This document shows positions 37,901-46,004 of a stretch of 64,000 nt of DNA, piece by piece (the first letter of the stretch is position 1; the number at the start of each line of letters is the position of its first letter). Under the pieces are notes generated by a model. It was given only the letters and a program-made list of their open reading frames with translations. It ran no database searches and was not told the DNA's origin. Source of the DNA: Halomonas sp. JB37 (GTDB taxonomy: Bacteria; Pseudomonadota; Gammaproteobacteria; Pseudomonadales; Halomonadaceae); contig NZ_NRGW01000001.1 of the NCBI RefSeq assembly GCF_002332255.1, forward strand, positions 3,410,001 to 3,474,000, in the 5' to 3' direction. The translations under genes and the position numbers were made by a program.

Positions 37901-38197
37901 ATGCCCGCTTATGTCGTACTCACCCGAGAACACACTCACGACGCCCAGGAAATGGAGCAATACGCCACAAAGGCCAAAGCGGCCCGCGAAGGCCACGACC
38001 CGCAACCACTCGCCTTCTACGGCGACGTTGAAGTAATGGAAGGCAGCTCGATGGAAGGCGCTGTGATTCTACGCTTTCCCGATATGGCCGCCGCCCGCGC
38101 CTGGTACCAAAGCCCCGCCTACCAGGAAGCCCGCAAGCACCGCTTCCTTGGGGCTGATTACCGCGTGTTTATTGTTGATGGTATTGAAGAAGCGTAA
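37901..38197 (+). CDS. DUF1330 protein (ferredoxin-like fold)
   Basis: A 98-residue cytoplasmic protein with the DUF1330 pattern: AYVVLTRE at the start, GDVEVMEG in the middle and ILRFPDMAAARAWYQSPAYQEARKHR near the end, a dimeric alpha/beta barrel as in EthD/monooxygenase-like proteins. AAGGATAATGTA precedes the ATG. The last 13 codons plus stop are exactly duplicated at 46005-46048, with the block 38200-46048 in between. Its original terminator now appears to lie beyond that block. Confidence 0.85.
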   Translation: MPAYVVLTREHTHDAQEMEQYATKAKAAREGHDPQPLAFYGDVEVMEGSSMEGAVILRFPDMAAARAWYQSPAYQEARKHRFLGADYRVFIVDGIEEA

Positions 38198-38199
38198 AG
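38156..38199 (+). repeat. Left copy of a perfect 44-bp direct repeat (island boundary)
   Basis: The 3' end of the DUF1330 gene, from GATTACCGCG to the AAG after its stop codon, is identical base for base to 46005-46048. The sequence differs at once on both sides. This is the form of an attachment-site duplication made when an element integrates into the 3' end of a gene and restores it. Confidence 0.9.
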
Positions 38200-38220
38200 C
38201 CTTTTTGCAGTAGCGCTTAG

Positions 38221-38266
38221 AAACAGAAAGGGCCATTCGTCGTTTAACGAATGGCCCTTTCTGTTT
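38221..38266. terminator. 20-bp perfect hairpin, bidirectional terminator
   Basis: A perfect 20-bp stem with a 6-base loop; A-rich on the left arm start and TTT-ending on the right arm, so it can terminate both the DUF1330 gene and the IclR gene. It lies just inside the left boundary of the island. Confidence 0.85.
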
Positions 38267-38379
38267 CCTACGTTACTATTTTCTTTACTTTCCATCCAAA
38301 AAATTTCGCTTCAAACGATAGCCTGAATATCCTTTTTTCTATCACAGCAAGAAGCCAAAGAGCAGGCCCCCTTCACTAT

Positions 38380-39063
38380 CTAAGGCATGGTCTCACGCAA
38401 GGCGTCACAGCTCGCTTGGAGTAGTGCAACTGTTGATTCGACCTTTTCATCGGTTAGCCGGGTAATTAACGCAGAAACGGATATTGAGCCTCGCATTACT
38501 CCATGCCGATCAAGTACAGGTAGTGCTATGGCAGCAACATCCGGGTCCCGCTCGCCCTTCGAGAAGGCATAGCCTTTAGCACGGATATCGTCATAAAACG
38601 CGCCTTCTTCCCCATTAAACGCCAAAAGAACGCGGCCTGTCGCACCCCGGTCGATAGGTAGTAGCGCGCCTTCATCCAGATGATGCCGAGCAGGCTTTGG
38701 CGAGTTAAGCCGATAAAGGCACATGCGCTGGCTACCCAAGCGGATAAAGAACGATGCCGTTTCCTGAGTTTGCTCTACCAAGTGAGCCAGCTGTGGGCGA
38801 ATCAGCTCACCCATATCGCCGGTATGGCGGAATAGATTCCCTAGCCGCCACAGGCTGGGGCCTAAAGCATAGGTGCCATCGCCTTCACGCACGATATAGC
38901 CAAAGCGCTCCAAAGATCCTATCAGCCGAAGGATAGTGCTTTTATACAGCCCGGTACGCTCCGCTAACGTAACGAGCGATAGCGATCTCTCCTGATCCGT
39001 AAACGCTTCCAGGATCGTTAAAGCACGCTCAACAGCTTCTACTCGATTTTGCTTTTGGACCAA
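38380..39063 (-). CDS. IclR-family transcriptional regulator of the island
   Basis: A 227-residue regulator with an N-terminal winged helix (RALTILEAFTDQERSLSLVTLAERTGLYKSTILRLIGSLERFGYI, about 12-60) and a C-terminal GAF-like effector domain (from about 80), including DRGATGRVLLAF and the later ISVSALITRL. The start is TTG with a strong GGAGGTG site 5-6 bases upstream. It diverges from the catabolic operon, and GTTCT-N7-AGAAC palindromes lie in the shared promoter, so it is very likely the substrate-responsive regulator of the island. Confidence 0.88.
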   Translation of the reverse strand: MVQKQNRVEAVERALTILEAFTDQERSLSLVTLAERTGLYKSTILRLIGSLERFGYIVREGDGTYALGPSLWRLGNLFRHTGDMGELIRPQLAHLVEQTQETASFFIRLGSQRMCLYRLNSPKPARHHLDEGALLPIDRGATGRVLLAFNGEEGAFYDDIRAKGYAFSKGERDPDVAAIALPVLDRHGVMRGSISVSALITRLTDEKVESTVALLQASCDALRETMP

Positions 39064-39085
39064 GCTACACCTCCATTTGCACTTA

Positions 39086-39160
39086 GTTCTACCTGACAGA
39101 ACGAATAAATTTTAAAATAGAACAGATTTGACATGCCAAAAACGTTCTGCCATAAAGAAC
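39086..39160. promoter_or_regulatory. Paired GTTCT-N7-AGAAC operators for the IclR protein
   Basis: Two 17-bp palindromes of the same form sit at 39086-39102 (GTTCTACCTGACAGAAC) and 39144-39160 (GTTCTGCCATAAAGAAC), 58 bases apart centre to centre. A further half site with the same CCTGACAGAAC sequence ends at 39180. Shared arms and placement between the IclR gene and the operon support a regulator-binding site. Confidence 0.65.
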
Positions 39161-39232
39161 ACCATTATGCCTGACAGAACAAAAAGGAACCATTATGGTG
39201 CTCATCAAAATTACAGCATTCGGCAAGCCCCC

Positions 39233-40450
39233 ATGTCTGATTTGTTAGAAGGGATTCGGGTACTGGATCTAACCAATGTACTTGCTGGTCCTTACTGCTG
39301 CTATCAGTTAGCTCAGCAAGGTGCCGATGTCATCAAAGTTGAGCAGCCCGGCAGTGGAGATTTGGCCCGCCAGCTAGGAGCCGACCCCGAACTAAATGCC
39401 CAGCTGATGGGGGTTTCATTTCTCGCCCAAAATGCCGGCAAGCGCTCGATCGAACTCAACTTAAAATCCGACCAAGGTAAGCAGGCTTTTCGCAAACTGG
39501 TACAGACCGCCGATGTACTGGTCGAAAACTTTCGCCCTGGCGTAATGGACCGGCTTGGCCTTGGCCATGAGAGCCTGCAAGCGCTTAATCCACGCCTGAT
39601 CTACTGTGCTATTTCAGGTTTTGGACAAACCGGTCCACTGGCGAAAAACCCTGCTTACGATCAGATCATCCAGGGTCTTTCCGGAGTAATGAGTGTGACA
39701 GGCGATGAAACGTCTGCACCACTGCGCGTTGGCTACCCCGTTTGCGACACCATCGGTGGTATGACCGCAGCTTTCGCCATTTCAAGCGCTTTGGTCGGAC
39801 GGCATAAAACCGGGCACGGTGAGGTCATTGATGTATCCATGCTGGAATCGATGATGGGCACTATGGGCTGGGTGGTGTCCAACTGGCTGACGTGTGGCAT
39901 TGAGCCAATGCCTATGGGAAACCAAAATACAACGGCGGCACCATCCGGCACCTTCCGCACTGGTGATGGTTTGTTGAACATCGCAGCGAATAAGCAAGAA
40001 CAGTTCGAGATTCTGTGTCAGTTGATTGAGCGCGTGGACTTGATCTCCGACCCACGTTTTCAACTGCGCGAAGAACGCAAGCGTCATCGTAACGCTCTAA
40101 CCGCCGAGCTGGAAACCGCCTTACAAACCGCCTCTGCGGAGCAGTGGGCAACACGCATGAATGCCCATGGCATACCCGCAGGAGAAGTGCTCACCGTTCC
40201 CCAGGCGCTTCGCCACCCCCAAGTAAAAGAGCGCGAATTAACACGCACTTTCCCAAATGTTATCGGCCAGACAAACCTTTCAGTCGTGCGCTCAGGTTTT
40301 CGCCTGGGCAGCGGCGACCCTGAACCCAAAACTCCGCCTCCCACATTGGGTCAGGACACCGATGCGATTCTTGCAGAGCTCGGCTATGACGCTGCCGCAC
40401 GCGCCGCCTTCACTCATCCAGACATAACAACCAAAGAGACGGAAAAATGA
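39233..40450 (+). CDS. CaiB/BaiF class III CoA-transferase
   Basis: A 405-residue family III CoA-transferase, which moves CoA between carboxylic acids through an enzyme-bound anhydride on a conserved Asp. The N-terminus LLEGIRVLDLTNVLAGPYCCYQLAQQGADVIKVEQPGSGD and the later VENFRPGVMDRLGLG and AISGFGQTGP are diagnostic. ATG 39233 (MSDLLEG) matches the family start; an in-frame ATG at 39167 would add 22 unrelated residues. The ATG is not preceded by a clear ribosome binding site, while a better one (AAGGAAC) serves a short overlapping frame from 39195. It overlaps the next gene by four bases. It most likely activates the imported acid as a CoA ester. Confidence 0.88.
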   Translation: MSDLLEGIRVLDLTNVLAGPYCCYQLAQQGADVIKVEQPGSGDLARQLGADPELNAQLMGVSFLAQNAGKRSIELNLKSDQGKQAFRKLVQTADVLVENFRPGVMDRLGLGHESLQALNPRLIYCAISGFGQTGPLAKNPAYDQIIQGLSGVMSVTGDETSAPLRVGYPVCDTIGGMTAAFAISSALVGRHKTGHGEVIDVSMLESMMGTMGWVVSNWLTCGIEPMPMGNQNTTAAPSGTFRTGDGLLNIAANKQEQFEILCQLIERVDLISDPRFQLREERKRHRNALTAELETALQTASAEQWATRMNAHGIPAGEVLTVPQALRHPQVKERELTRTFPNVIGQTNLSVVRSGFRLGSGDPEPKTPPPTLGQDTDAILAELGYDAAARAAFTHPDITTKETEK

Positions 40451-41283
40451 ATGAAGAGAACCGCCGTACCGCCGGTGAAGACTGGTGGTCTACCGATATC
40501 ATAGAAATGCACCCCGGCATAATCCGCTACCACGGCTACGCTATTGAGGATCTGATTGGCAAGGTCGGCTTCCCGGAAATGATCTGGTTGATGCTACGTG
40601 GCGATCTACCCAGTGCAGCCCAAGCCTCTCTGTTAAGCACGGTACTGATGAGCGCCATTGACCACGGGCCACAAGCGCCATCTATCGCCATTGCGCGCAT
40701 AGCCTCCACCTGTGGTGTAGGCATCAACAACGCCATGGCTTCTGCAGCCAACGTACTAGGCGATGTACATGGCGGGGCGGGCGAGCAGTGCGTGGCGCTA
40801 TATAACGCTATCCAGGCACGCTGTGAAGCTGGTGAGGATATTACCTCCGCCACTCATACCGAGCTTGCCAAGCTTAAAGAACGTGGCGTGCGCTATATCC
40901 CAGGATTCGGGCATCGCTTCCATCCCAAAGACCCGCGTGCTCCAAAATTGATGGAGGTTCTACGCGCCACTGCCGACAACAGCATCAATACGCATTTTGC
41001 CGATATTGCAGAAGAAGTTGAGCGCCAGATATCCCAAGGCCGCAGTCGCGTAATTCCAATGAATGTGGATGGTGCAACCGGCGCTATTTATGCAGCACTA
41101 GGATTTCCACCAGCGCTATGTCGTGGTCTGTTCGTGCTATCTCGTTCGGTAGGCATCATGAGCCATGCCTGGGAACAGATGCAGCGACCTGAGCGCAATA
41201 AAGGCCCACTCCCCCGCACCGAAACCTGGACCTATACCGGCCATGCTCCCCGTAGTGTTGAGCAGGAAGGCGACCAGCCATGA
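40447..41283 (+). CDS. Short citrate synthase-fold protein (citryl-CoA lyase-like)
   Basis: A 278-residue protein equal to the catalytic two thirds of citrate synthase, much shorter than housekeeping citrate synthases (about 430). The three catalytic residues are conserved: His108 in GDVHGGAGE, His156 in GFGHRFHPKDPRAP, and Asp208 in MNVDGATG. Proteins of this size and context are annotated as citryl-CoA lyases or citrate synthase-like enzymes and are expected to cleave or form a C-C bond beside a CoA ester. With a CoA-transferase directly upstream, cleavage of a 3-hydroxyacyl-CoA into acetyl-CoA and a 2-oxoacid is a sensible reading. It overlaps both neighbours by four bases. Confidence 0.82.
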   Translation: MNEENRRTAGEDWWSTDIIEMHPGIIRYHGYAIEDLIGKVGFPEMIWLMLRGDLPSAAQASLLSTVLMSAIDHGPQAPSIAIARIASTCGVGINNAMASAANVLGDVHGGAGEQCVALYNAIQARCEAGEDITSATHTELAKLKERGVRYIPGFGHRFHPKDPRAPKLMEVLRATADNSINTHFADIAEEVERQISQGRSRVIPMNVDGATGAIYAALGFPPALCRGLFVLSRSVGIMSHAWEQMQRPERNKGPLPRTETWTYTGHAPRSVEQEGDQP

Positions 41284-42251
41284 GTTATACGATTCTGGTG
41301 ACAGCCCCACGCCTGGCTGATGAAGGCAGGGATGTGCTGGAGCAAGCAGGCTGCCGCCTGCTATTCATCCCCAAAGGGGAGGAAGATAGCCTGGGTGAGA
41401 TAATGGCCAGCCAGCCCATTGACGCCGTCATCGCACGCACGCTCACGCTGAACAAAGCAACCATTGCATCCTGCCAAGGGCTGCGCACGATATCCCGCCA
41501 TGGCGTAGGCCATGACGCGGTAGATATTCAAGCAGCGGCTGAGCTGGGCATTCCTGTGACAGTCGTCGGTGATACCAACGCGCAATCAGTCGCTGAGCTA
41601 GCCATAGGCCTGATGATCACCGTGGCGCGTAATGTCTCGGATCTAGGCCAACGTATCAGTGCCGGAGAATGGCCGCGACAAACTCCTGGCTTACAGCTTT
41701 CAGGCCGCGTGCTGGGACTGGTGGGTTGCGGCACCATCGCACGCCATGTCGCCCGAATGGCCAATGCCATTGGTATGCGCGTCATCGCCTATGACCCCGC
41801 TCTTGAAGCCATGCCAGAAGGTATTTTTAAGGCGGCTAGCCTAGACGACTTGCTAACCAGTAGCGATGTGCTCTCTCTGCACTGCCCGCTGCTGCCCTCT
41901 ACCCAAAACCTAATTGATGCCGCAGCACTCGCGAAGCTCCACTCGGGTGCCATTGTGATCAATACCGCACGCGGTGGGCTCATTGATGAGAATGCCCTGG
42001 CCGACGCCATCATGGCTGGCCGTCTAAAGGGCGCAGGACTGGACACCTTGAACATTGAGCCTCCTCCCGAAAACCATCCTCTTCTGCGCTTACCCCAAGT
42101 GGTACTCACTCCACATGTAGGCGGCAATAGCGATGCAGCGCTAGCACTGACTGCCCGTGCCGCTGCCGAAAATGCCTTGGCACTGCTGGCAGGGCATCCC
42201 CCTGCGCATGGACGCATCGTCAACGAACACTTACTGGAGATAACTCAATGA
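41280..42251 (+). CDS. D-isomer-specific 2-hydroxyacid dehydrogenase
   Basis: A 323-residue NAD-dependent dehydrogenase of the SerA/phosphoglycerate dehydrogenase fold. The Rossmann motif is GLVGCGTIARHVARMANAIGMRVIAYD (about 145-171, Asp at the end favouring NAD). Catalytic residues are visible in order: Arg in NTARGGLID, Glu in LDTLNIEPP and His in LTPHVGGNS. Within the island it probably interconverts a 2-oxo and a 2-hydroxy acid. It overlaps both its neighbours, so the four enzyme genes form one translationally coupled unit. Confidence 0.87.
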   Translation: MSYTILVTAPRLADEGRDVLEQAGCRLLFIPKGEEDSLGEIMASQPIDAVIARTLTLNKATIASCQGLRTISRHGVGHDAVDIQAAAELGIPVTVVGDTNAQSVAELAIGLMITVARNVSDLGQRISAGEWPRQTPGLQLSGRVLGLVGCGTIARHVARMANAIGMRVIAYDPALEAMPEGIFKAASLDDLLTSSDVLSLHCPLLPSTQNLIDAAALAKLHSGAIVINTARGGLIDENALADAIMAGRLKGAGLDTLNIEPPPENHPLLRLPQVVLTPHVGGNSDAALALTARAAAENALALLAGHPPAHGRIVNEHLLEITQ

Positions 42252-42949
42252 GCACGACTCTTGATGGCGAAAACTGGCCTGCTGGCTTTGCTGTTCAACC
42301 ACGTCAAACCACGCTAACGCAAAAGCTGCTGACCGCCTTTAAGCAAGTGCCAGTCGCTCATGCAGGCGATGTGATGGGGCGCCATACGGGCGCAGTAGGA
42401 CTTAGCGCTTATCACAACGACCTTGGGCTCACCATGTGTGGTACGGCTATTACGGTACGCACCCGCCCAGGTGACAACCTCATGGTGCACGTCGCAATAC
42501 AACGCGCCCAACCAGGCGACATTATCGTTATCGACGGGGGCGGCGACCTTTCCACCGCAGTGATCGGTGGCCTGATGCGCACAACAGCGATTGCCCGCCA
42601 ACTGGGTGGCTTCGTAATTGATGGCGCGCTGCGCGACGTCGCTGAATGGGCCGAAGGCATTTTACCCGTTTACGCCCGCGGCCATGTTCACCGTGGCCCC
42701 AGCAAGGACGGCCCTGGCCAGATAAATACGCCCATTTCATGTGCGGGCATGACAGTGATGCCTGGCGACTTAATTCTGGGTGACGCTGACGGCGTTATCG
42801 CTATCCCCGCTAGTGAAGCCGAGGCGATTTTAAGCCTGTGTCAGTCCCAGGCAGAGCAAGAAGCGCGCATACGTGCGCAGAATGAAACCGGCAAGATCGA
42901 CCGCGAGCGCTTCGATTCCATCCTGCGTAAGAAAGGCTGTCCGCTTTAG
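42248..42949 (+). CDS. RraA-family aldolase/decarboxylase-like protein
   Basis: A 233-residue protein of the RraA/HMG-aldolase fold. The substrate-binding motif is visible as DIIVIDGGGD...GGLM and GGFVIDGALRDVAEW, where the Arg-Asp of IDGALRD binds substrate and divalent metal in 4-hydroxy-4-methyl-2-oxoglutarate aldolases. Such enzymes also decarboxylate oxaloacetate. RNase E inhibition (true RraA) is unlikely given the length and context. It closes the enzyme part of the operon and precedes the transporter genes by 74 bases. Confidence 0.83.
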   Translation: MSTTLDGENWPAGFAVQPRQTTLTQKLLTAFKQVPVAHAGDVMGRHTGAVGLSAYHNDLGLTMCGTAITVRTRPGDNLMVHVAIQRAQPGDIIVIDGGGDLSTAVIGGLMRTTAIARQLGGFVIDGALRDVAEWAEGILPVYARGHVHRGPSKDGPGQINTPISCAGMTVMPGDLILGDADGVIAIPASEAEAILSLCQSQAEQEARIRAQNETGKIDRERFDSILRKKGCPL

Positions 42950-43023
42950 CTACTACGTCAGCATACAACGTTACTTCAGCACACAACAATAAGCCGTACG
43001 ACAACATAAACAAGGAACACGCT

Positions 43024-43995
43024 ATGAAAAACAACGCCTTAAAATCTATCGCCTGCGCTGCATTGCTTATACTTCCGGCTGTAGGAATGGCCCAATCCTA
43101 TCCCAAAGGATCCATCGACTTTATTGTGCCCTTCTCCGCCGGTGGAGGTACCGATTTTGCCTCACGCGTACTAACGGAGAAGCTCTCCGAGCAGCAAGGA
43201 TGGAACTTCGTTATTGAGAACCGAGGCGGAGCGGGCGGCAACATCGGCCTTTCACAACTCGCTCGTGCTAAAAATGATGGGCAGGTGATGGGCATGGGGC
43301 AAACGTCTAACATGGCGATTAACCCGACACTTTACGCCAGCATTCCCTATGACTCATTGAATGATTTTACGCCTATTGCGCTAATTAGTTCTCAACCCAT
43401 GGTTCTAGCCGTTAACCAGAACTCGGCCTACGAAGATTTTGAATCTTTAGTCGCCGCCGCCAGAGAAAACCCCGGCAAAGTGTCCATGAGTACGCCCGGC
43501 TCTGGCACGGTAAGTCACCTGTCAATGGAAGTATTTAGCGACCAAGCAGACGTAGAGTTCATGCATGTACCCTACCCCGGTGCGGCCCAAGCAGTAACGG
43601 ACGCCATTGGCGGGCATGTGGACTTTGTTACTGCCAGCCTTCCCAGCTTATTGTCGCATATCCGATCAGGCTCATTAAAAGCGTTAGCGGTTACCTCGGC
43701 TGAGCGTAACGCGGCGCTACCCGATGTTCCCTCGATAGCCGAATTAGGCTATGAAGGTTTTGAAGCCTCCGATTGGAAAGCGGTGGTCGGTCCTGCCGGT
43801 CTTCCTGACGATGTAGTCGCAACGTTTAACGCCGCTATCAATCAGGCCCTTCAGGATGAGCGCCTGATCGAAACGATAGAGAGCGAAGGCAGTACGGTAG
43901 AGGGCGGCTCTGCTGATGAACTTGAGGCTTATCTGCAGGCCGAGTATGAGCGTTGGGCTGAAGCCGTCAGCACCTCGGGCGCGACAGTGGAGTGA
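43024..43995 (+). CDS. tctC: Tripartite tricarboxylate transporter, periplasmic binding protein (TctC/BUG)
   Basis: A 323-residue exported binding protein with a signal peptide (MKNNALKSIACAALLILP..., cleavage near GMAQS, residue 24). The BUG-family landmarks PFSAGGGTDFASRVLTEKL, VIENRGGAGGNIG and VPYPGAAQAVTDAIGGHVDF are all present. It captures a carboxylate or related small molecule for the TctAB membrane part. Ligand is unknown. AAGGAACACGCT precedes the ATG. Confidence 0.9.
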   Translation: MKNNALKSIACAALLILPAVGMAQSYPKGSIDFIVPFSAGGGTDFASRVLTEKLSEQQGWNFVIENRGGAGGNIGLSQLARAKNDGQVMGMGQTSNMAINPTLYASIPYDSLNDFTPIALISSQPMVLAVNQNSAYEDFESLVAAARENPGKVSMSTPGSGTVSHLSMEVFSDQADVEFMHVPYPGAAQAVTDAIGGHVDFVTASLPSLLSHIRSGSLKALAVTSAERNAALPDVPSIAELGYEGFEASDWKAVVGPAGLPDDVVATFNAAINQALQDERLIETIESEGSTVEGGSADELEAYLQAEYERWAEAVSTSGATVE

Positions 43996-44048
43996 TCATT
44001 TAAGGCCGGGCATTTACTTATTTGCTCGGCCTTATGGGAGACATCATT

Positions 44049-44501
44049 ATGCTAAATCGCGATATTGTTGACATTATTACGGGAATGGCACTGGCAGCCC
44101 TTGGCCTTATCATTGCCGCCTATGCTTCTACGCATTATAACCTGGGGACACTTCAGCGCATGGGGCCTGGCATGGTTCCTATGGGCATAGGATTGATTAT
44201 TGCCCTACTGGGAATAATGCTTTCCATTGGAGGCGCATCGCGCCCGCGTTTTCCGATGCCTAGCATTGAATGGCGTCCACTGACTGCAATCCTCGGCGGA
44301 ATCTTGCTCTTCTCTCTCGCCGTACCACGTGTTGGCTTAGTGCCTGCAATTTTCCTGTTAACACTGATCACTTCGCTTGCCGATAAGCAGCTGCGAATTA
44401 AGACGGTTTTGGCACTCATCGCCTTTCTCATCCTGGCAGCCATTTTGATCTTCCGCTTGGCACTTGGCATGAACATACCGATCTTCAGGTGGGCATTCTA
44501 A
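44049..44501 (+). CDS. tctB: Tripartite tricarboxylate transporter, small membrane subunit (TctB)
   Basis: A 150-residue membrane protein with four helices, low in conserved residues as is usual for TctB. GGGAG lies 8 bases before ATG 44049; alternative starts upstream (TTG 44022, ATG 44034) are weaker. Its stop overlaps the tctA start by one base. Identity rests on length, topology and position between tctC and tctA. Confidence 0.85.
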   Translation: MLNRDIVDIITGMALAALGLIIAAYASTHYNLGTLQRMGPGMVPMGIGLIIALLGIMLSIGGASRPRFPMPSIEWRPLTAILGGILLFSLAVPRVGLVPAIFLLTLITSLADKQLRIKTVLALIAFLILAAILIFRLALGMNIPIFRWAF

Positions 44502-46003
44502 TGGACTTTTTTGGCAATCTTTCGCTTGGCCTGCATACAGCGCTTTCACTTAGCAATCTGTTTTACTGCTTTGTTGGCGTGTTTCTAGGAACATTACTTG
44601 GCGTTATACCTGGTGTTGGCGTTTTAGCAGCCATTTCCATGTTGTTTCCCATAACGTTTCATATGGAAGTGACATCAGCACTCATAATGCTGGCGGGAAT
44701 ATGGTACGGCACGAGTTACGGTGGCAGCACGGCGTCTATCCTGCTTAACGTGCCAGGCACGCCTGCCAATGCGGTGGTCTGTTTGGATGGCTACCCTATG
44801 GCGCAAAAAGGTCGTGGTGCCGTAGCCCTCTTTATGACTACAGTGGCCTCTTTCGTTGGCGGCTCCATCGGCATCGTCATCCTGACGCTATTCGCACCAG
44901 TGATAGCACAATATGCACTGAGCATGGGCCCCGCTGAGTACTTCTCATTAATGCTGCTTGGGCTAATTGCGGCGACCGGTATTGCTGATGGCTCGGCAGT
45001 CAAAGGGTTCGTCATGGTCATGCTAGGCATTTTCCTGGGTAGTATCGGTACCGACGTTTACACAGGCACACAACGCTTTGCTTTTGGTATCCCGGAACTC
45101 GGTGACGGCATTAGCCTTGTAGCGCTTGCCATGGGAGTGTTTGGGGTCGCGGAACTCATTATTAGCGTTGGCAGTGTTAAGGCAAACCGCTTTAAATCGT
45201 CTGACTTGACGCTACGCGCCATGAAACCTACACGGGATGACATGCGACGTTCGTGGCTCCCGATGCTGCGTGGCTCAAGCATCGGCTCATTCTTTGGCGC
45301 CCTACCGGGAACAGGCCCCTCACTCGCTGCCTTCATCGCTTATGCGGTGGAAAAGCGCTCATCCAAAGATCCAAGCCGATTTGGTAAAGGGGCAATTGAA
45401 GGCATCATGGCTCCAGAATCCGCCAATAACGCAGCTGACCAAACGTCTTTCATCCCAACTCTGGCCTTGGGTATACCCGGCAGCCCGACAATGGCATTAA
45501 TGTTAGGTGCGCTCATCATCCATGGCGTTACGCCAGGGCCCGCCTTGATGACAGAGGAGCCCAGCCTTTTTTGGGGGCTGGTCATGAGCTTCTGGATCGG
45601 CAATATTATGCTGGTCATTCTTAACGTCCCCCTTATTGGAGTATGGGTGCGCCTGCTTGCCGTTCCTTATCATCTTCTTTTTCCAGTCGTATTGATGTTC
45701 ATTTGTCTGGGCACCTACAGCGTCAATAACAGTGCCTTTGATGTGCTACTGGTGATGATCTTCGGTGCCCTGGGCGTTTTAATGCGCAAACTGGCTTTCC
45801 CTGCAGCGCCCCTCATTTTGGGTTTTGTACTAGGGCCGATGATGGAGGACAACTTCCGCCGCGCCATGCTGCTCTCATCGGGTGATTTTGCGACCTTCAT
45901 TAATAGGCCTATTAGCGCAACCATCCTCTCCATTGCTGCCTTTATCATGCTATGGAGCTTTTTTTCCACGCTTAAAGCACGCCGCGCGCTTACTCAAGGC
46001 TAA
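44501..46003 (+). CDS. tctA: Tripartite tricarboxylate transporter, large membrane subunit (TctA)
   Basis: A 500-residue membrane protein with about twelve helices that forms the translocation path. TctA hallmarks are GVFLGTLLGVIPGVGVLAAISMLFP (about 25-50), the GGSTASILLNVPGTPANAVVCLDG segment near 70-93, and the pseudo-repeat FGALPGTGPSLAAFIAY near 265. ATG 44501 coincides with the tctB stop. The right-hand 44-bp repeat begins one base after its stop codon region, so the island ends with this gene. Confidence 0.93.
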   Translation: MDFFGNLSLGLHTALSLSNLFYCFVGVFLGTLLGVIPGVGVLAAISMLFPITFHMEVTSALIMLAGIWYGTSYGGSTASILLNVPGTPANAVVCLDGYPMAQKGRGAVALFMTTVASFVGGSIGIVILTLFAPVIAQYALSMGPAEYFSLMLLGLIAATGIADGSAVKGFVMVMLGIFLGSIGTDVYTGTQRFAFGIPELGDGISLVALAMGVFGVAELIISVGSVKANRFKSSDLTLRAMKPTRDDMRRSWLPMLRGSSIGSFFGALPGTGPSLAAFIAYAVEKRSSKDPSRFGKGAIEGIMAPESANNAADQTSFIPTLALGIPGSPTMALMLGALIIHGVTPGPALMTEEPSLFWGLVMSFWIGNIMLVILNVPLIGVWVRLLAVPYHLLFPVVLMFICLGTYSVNNSAFDVLLVMIFGALGVLMRKLAFPAAPLILGFVLGPMMEDNFRRAMLLSSGDFATFINRPISATILSIAAFIMLWSFFSTLKARRALTQG

Positions 46004-46004
46004 A

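Noticed and set aside
40447-41283. Housekeeping citrate synthase of the TCA cycle
   Set aside because: Only 278 residues, lacking the N-terminal part, and embedded in a mobile catabolic operon.
42248-42949. RraA as the RNase E inhibitor
   Set aside because: The protein is longer than RraA (about 160 residues) and sits in a catabolic operon; the aldolase branch fits better.
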